53,036 nt of DNA from JBEKHT01 sp049516595. GTDB taxonomy: Bacteria; Chloroflexota; Anaerolineae; Anaerolineales; RBG-16-64-43. Positions 52,019-53,036 of this stretch are shown here, in pieces. Every line of letters starts with the position of its first letter. The first letter of the stretch is position 1. The stretch is taken from positions 1-53,036 of the forward strand of contig JBEKSY010000023.1 of NCBI GenBank assembly GCA_049516595.1. The letters are read 5' to 3'. A program made the position numbers and the translations under genes. The notes beneath the pieces were generated by a model. It did no database searches, had not been told where the DNA came from, and saw only the letters and a program-made list of their open reading frames with translations.

Positions 52019-52050
52019 GAGCGGCCCTCTGCGGAGACCGCTCTTTTTTT
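52019..52050 (+). terminator. Intrinsic terminator after tRNA-Pro
   Basis: Stem GAGCGG (52019-52024) / CCGCTC (52038-52043), with a smaller CTC/GAG inner stem, is followed by seven T (52044-52050). Confidence 0.9.
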
Positions 52051-52132
52051 GTATCCGTCTGGGCCTGGCCCGGCCGGTCAGCGGACGCCGACATCCGCCA
52101 TCCCTCTTACCCTTGAAGCAGCGGAGCGCCCA

Positions 52133-53036
52133 ATGAAAGCCCTCATTCCTTCGGTCAAAGGGACGCGCGACTTCTTTCCTGAGCAGATGGCCATCCGTAA
52201 TTGGCTCTATGGCCAGATGCGCCGAGTCTCGCAGTCATTTGGATATCAGGAATACGACGGACCCTTCCTGGAAACCCTGCAACTGTATGCGGCCAAATCG
52301 GGAGAGGAGCTGGTCAAGGAGCAGGCCTTCGTGTTCAAGGATCGCGGGGGCGATGATGTGGCTCTGCGTCCGGAGCTTACTCCTTCGCTGGCGAGGATGG
52401 TAGCCGAGCGACAGCACCAGCTTGGGATCCCCATCCGGTGGTGGTCCTTTGGGCCCTTTTGGAGGTACGAGCAACCGCAGAGAGGGCGCTCGCGAGAGTT
52501 CTTTCAATGGAATGTGGATCTGCTGGGAGTGAATTCGCCAGAGGCGGACGCCGAGCTGGTGGCGATGGCGGCGGAGTTCTTTCGCTCCCTCGGGCTCGCG
52601 CCCGGTCAGGTCCGAATTCAAGTCAACCATCGTGGGCTGATGGACTCGGAGTTGGAACACCTCGCGATTGGAGGAGAAGCCCGGGAAGACGTTTTTCGGC
52701 TCATCGACCGTCGGGATCGGATGGCCGCTGCCGAATGGCGCAGCTACGCCTCCGAACTGGGGATTCAGCAAAGTCAACTCGAGGGCCTCCTCCGCCTTCT
52801 CGAGGACCGTGAACTTTGGAGGAAATCGACCGAACTGGTGCGCCTGCTCGAAGCGGTGGTGGCCCTTGGAGCTGCGGATTACGTCGAGTTTGATCCTGGG
52901 GTAGTACGGGGGCTGGACTACTACACGGGCACAGTATTTGAGGCGCGGGATTTGGCCAGAGAATTCCGCGCCATCCTCGGGGGAGGGCGATACGATGACC
53001 TGGTAGGAGAGGTGGGGGGGACGAAGCTCCCGGGGG
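52133..53036 (+). CDS. hisS: Histidyl-tRNA synthetase (3' truncated by window)
   Basis: Class II aminoacyl-tRNA synthetase that charges tRNA-His. The ATG at 52133 has GGAG about 7 bases upstream. Visible are the N-terminal SVKGTRDFFPEQM, LRPELTPSLARM, motif 2 FWRYEQPQRGRSREFFQWN, the histidine-specific RGLDYYTGTVFE and the start of motif 3, GGGRYDDL. About 301 codons are present; the remaining catalytic end and anticodon-binding domain lie beyond the window. The tRNA-Pro terminator separates it from the tRNA. Confidence 0.95.
   Translation, partial: MKALIPSVKGTRDFFPEQMAIRNWLYGQMRRVSQSFGYQEYDGPFLETLQLYAAKSGEELVKEQAFVFKDRGGDDVALRPELTPSLARMVAERQHQLGIPIRWWSFGPFWRYEQPQRGRSREFFQWNVDLLGVNSPEADAELVAMAAEFFRSLGLAPGQVRIQVNHRGLMDSELEHLAIGGEAREDVFRLIDRRDRMAAAEWRSYASELGIQQSQLEGLLRLLEDRELWRKSTELVRLLEAVVALGAADYVEFDPGVVRGLDYYTGTVFEARDLAREFRAILGGGRYDDLVGEVGGTKLPG

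Overview
This 53-kb window is GC-rich bacterial chromosome apart from one lower-GC patch. I infer a member of the Chloroflexota, probably Anaerolineae-like and probably from a metagenome assembly. The grounds are lipoproteins and membrane proteins with Thr/Pro/Ala-rich linkers, Ser/Thr kinases with extracytoplasmic beta-propellers, and -10 boxes lying directly before start codons. No marker gene names the species, so the assignment is an inference.

Layout. 1-2.6 kb: end of a BMP/nucleoside-type ABC importer operon (ATPase and two permeases). 2.8-4.1 kb: threonine synthase. 4.4-10.9 kb: minus-strand oligopeptide ABC importer (binding lipoprotein, two permeases, two ATPases) behind a strong promoter and a structured leader; one permease carries an unusual inserted extracytoplasmic domain. 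10.9-15.2 kb: a membrane protein, a type IV prepilin peptidase and secDF. 15.4-19.9 kb: an alkyl-DHAP-synthase-like flavoprotein, glycerol-3-phosphate dehydrogenase and an aminotransferase. 20-23.1 kb: a manganese module mntR-mntH-usp with a promoter and a palindromic DtxR-type operator. 23.2-28.7 kb: an LCP-like exported protein, MurA with Asp in place of the catalytic Cys, a membrane protein and gyrB. 28.9-40.4 kb: mostly housekeeping genes (protein kinase with beta-propeller, rsmD, Nudix, class II aldolase, zinc-ribbon protein, fmt, two DUF4870-like genes of which one is decayed, recJ, glycosyltransferase, AAA ATPase).

40.59-46.06 kb is the most unusual part. A glycerophosphodiester phosphodiesterase (GDPD) gene is split: its N-terminal end lies at 40.59-40.73 kb and its frameshifted C-terminal half at 45.56-46.06 kb, on the same strand. 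The 4.8 kb between them is a mosaic of broken genes (L-rhamnose isomerase tail, SDR tail, polyamine-type ABC permease tail, possible alcohol dehydrogenase start, glycosyltransferase start, IS1634-like transposase remnant) around three intact genes: a HAD phosphatase, a mevalonate kinase and a DHH phosphoesterase, the last two in visibly AT-richer DNA. The IS remnant sits at the right junction.

46-53 kb: a threonine-dehydratase-like enzyme, a large membrane-anchored GH3-like protein, a Ser/Thr kinase divergent from an FHA-winged-helix regulator, tRNA-Pro(GGG) with promoter and terminator, and the start of hisS.

A recurring feature is the apparent leaderless gene: a -10 hexamer (TATACT, TAGAAT, TATAAT or TAAAAT) ends 6-8 nt before the start codon and no Shine-Dalgarno sequence is possible. 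It occurs at 15426, 25753, 35417, 38988, 45161 and 47042.
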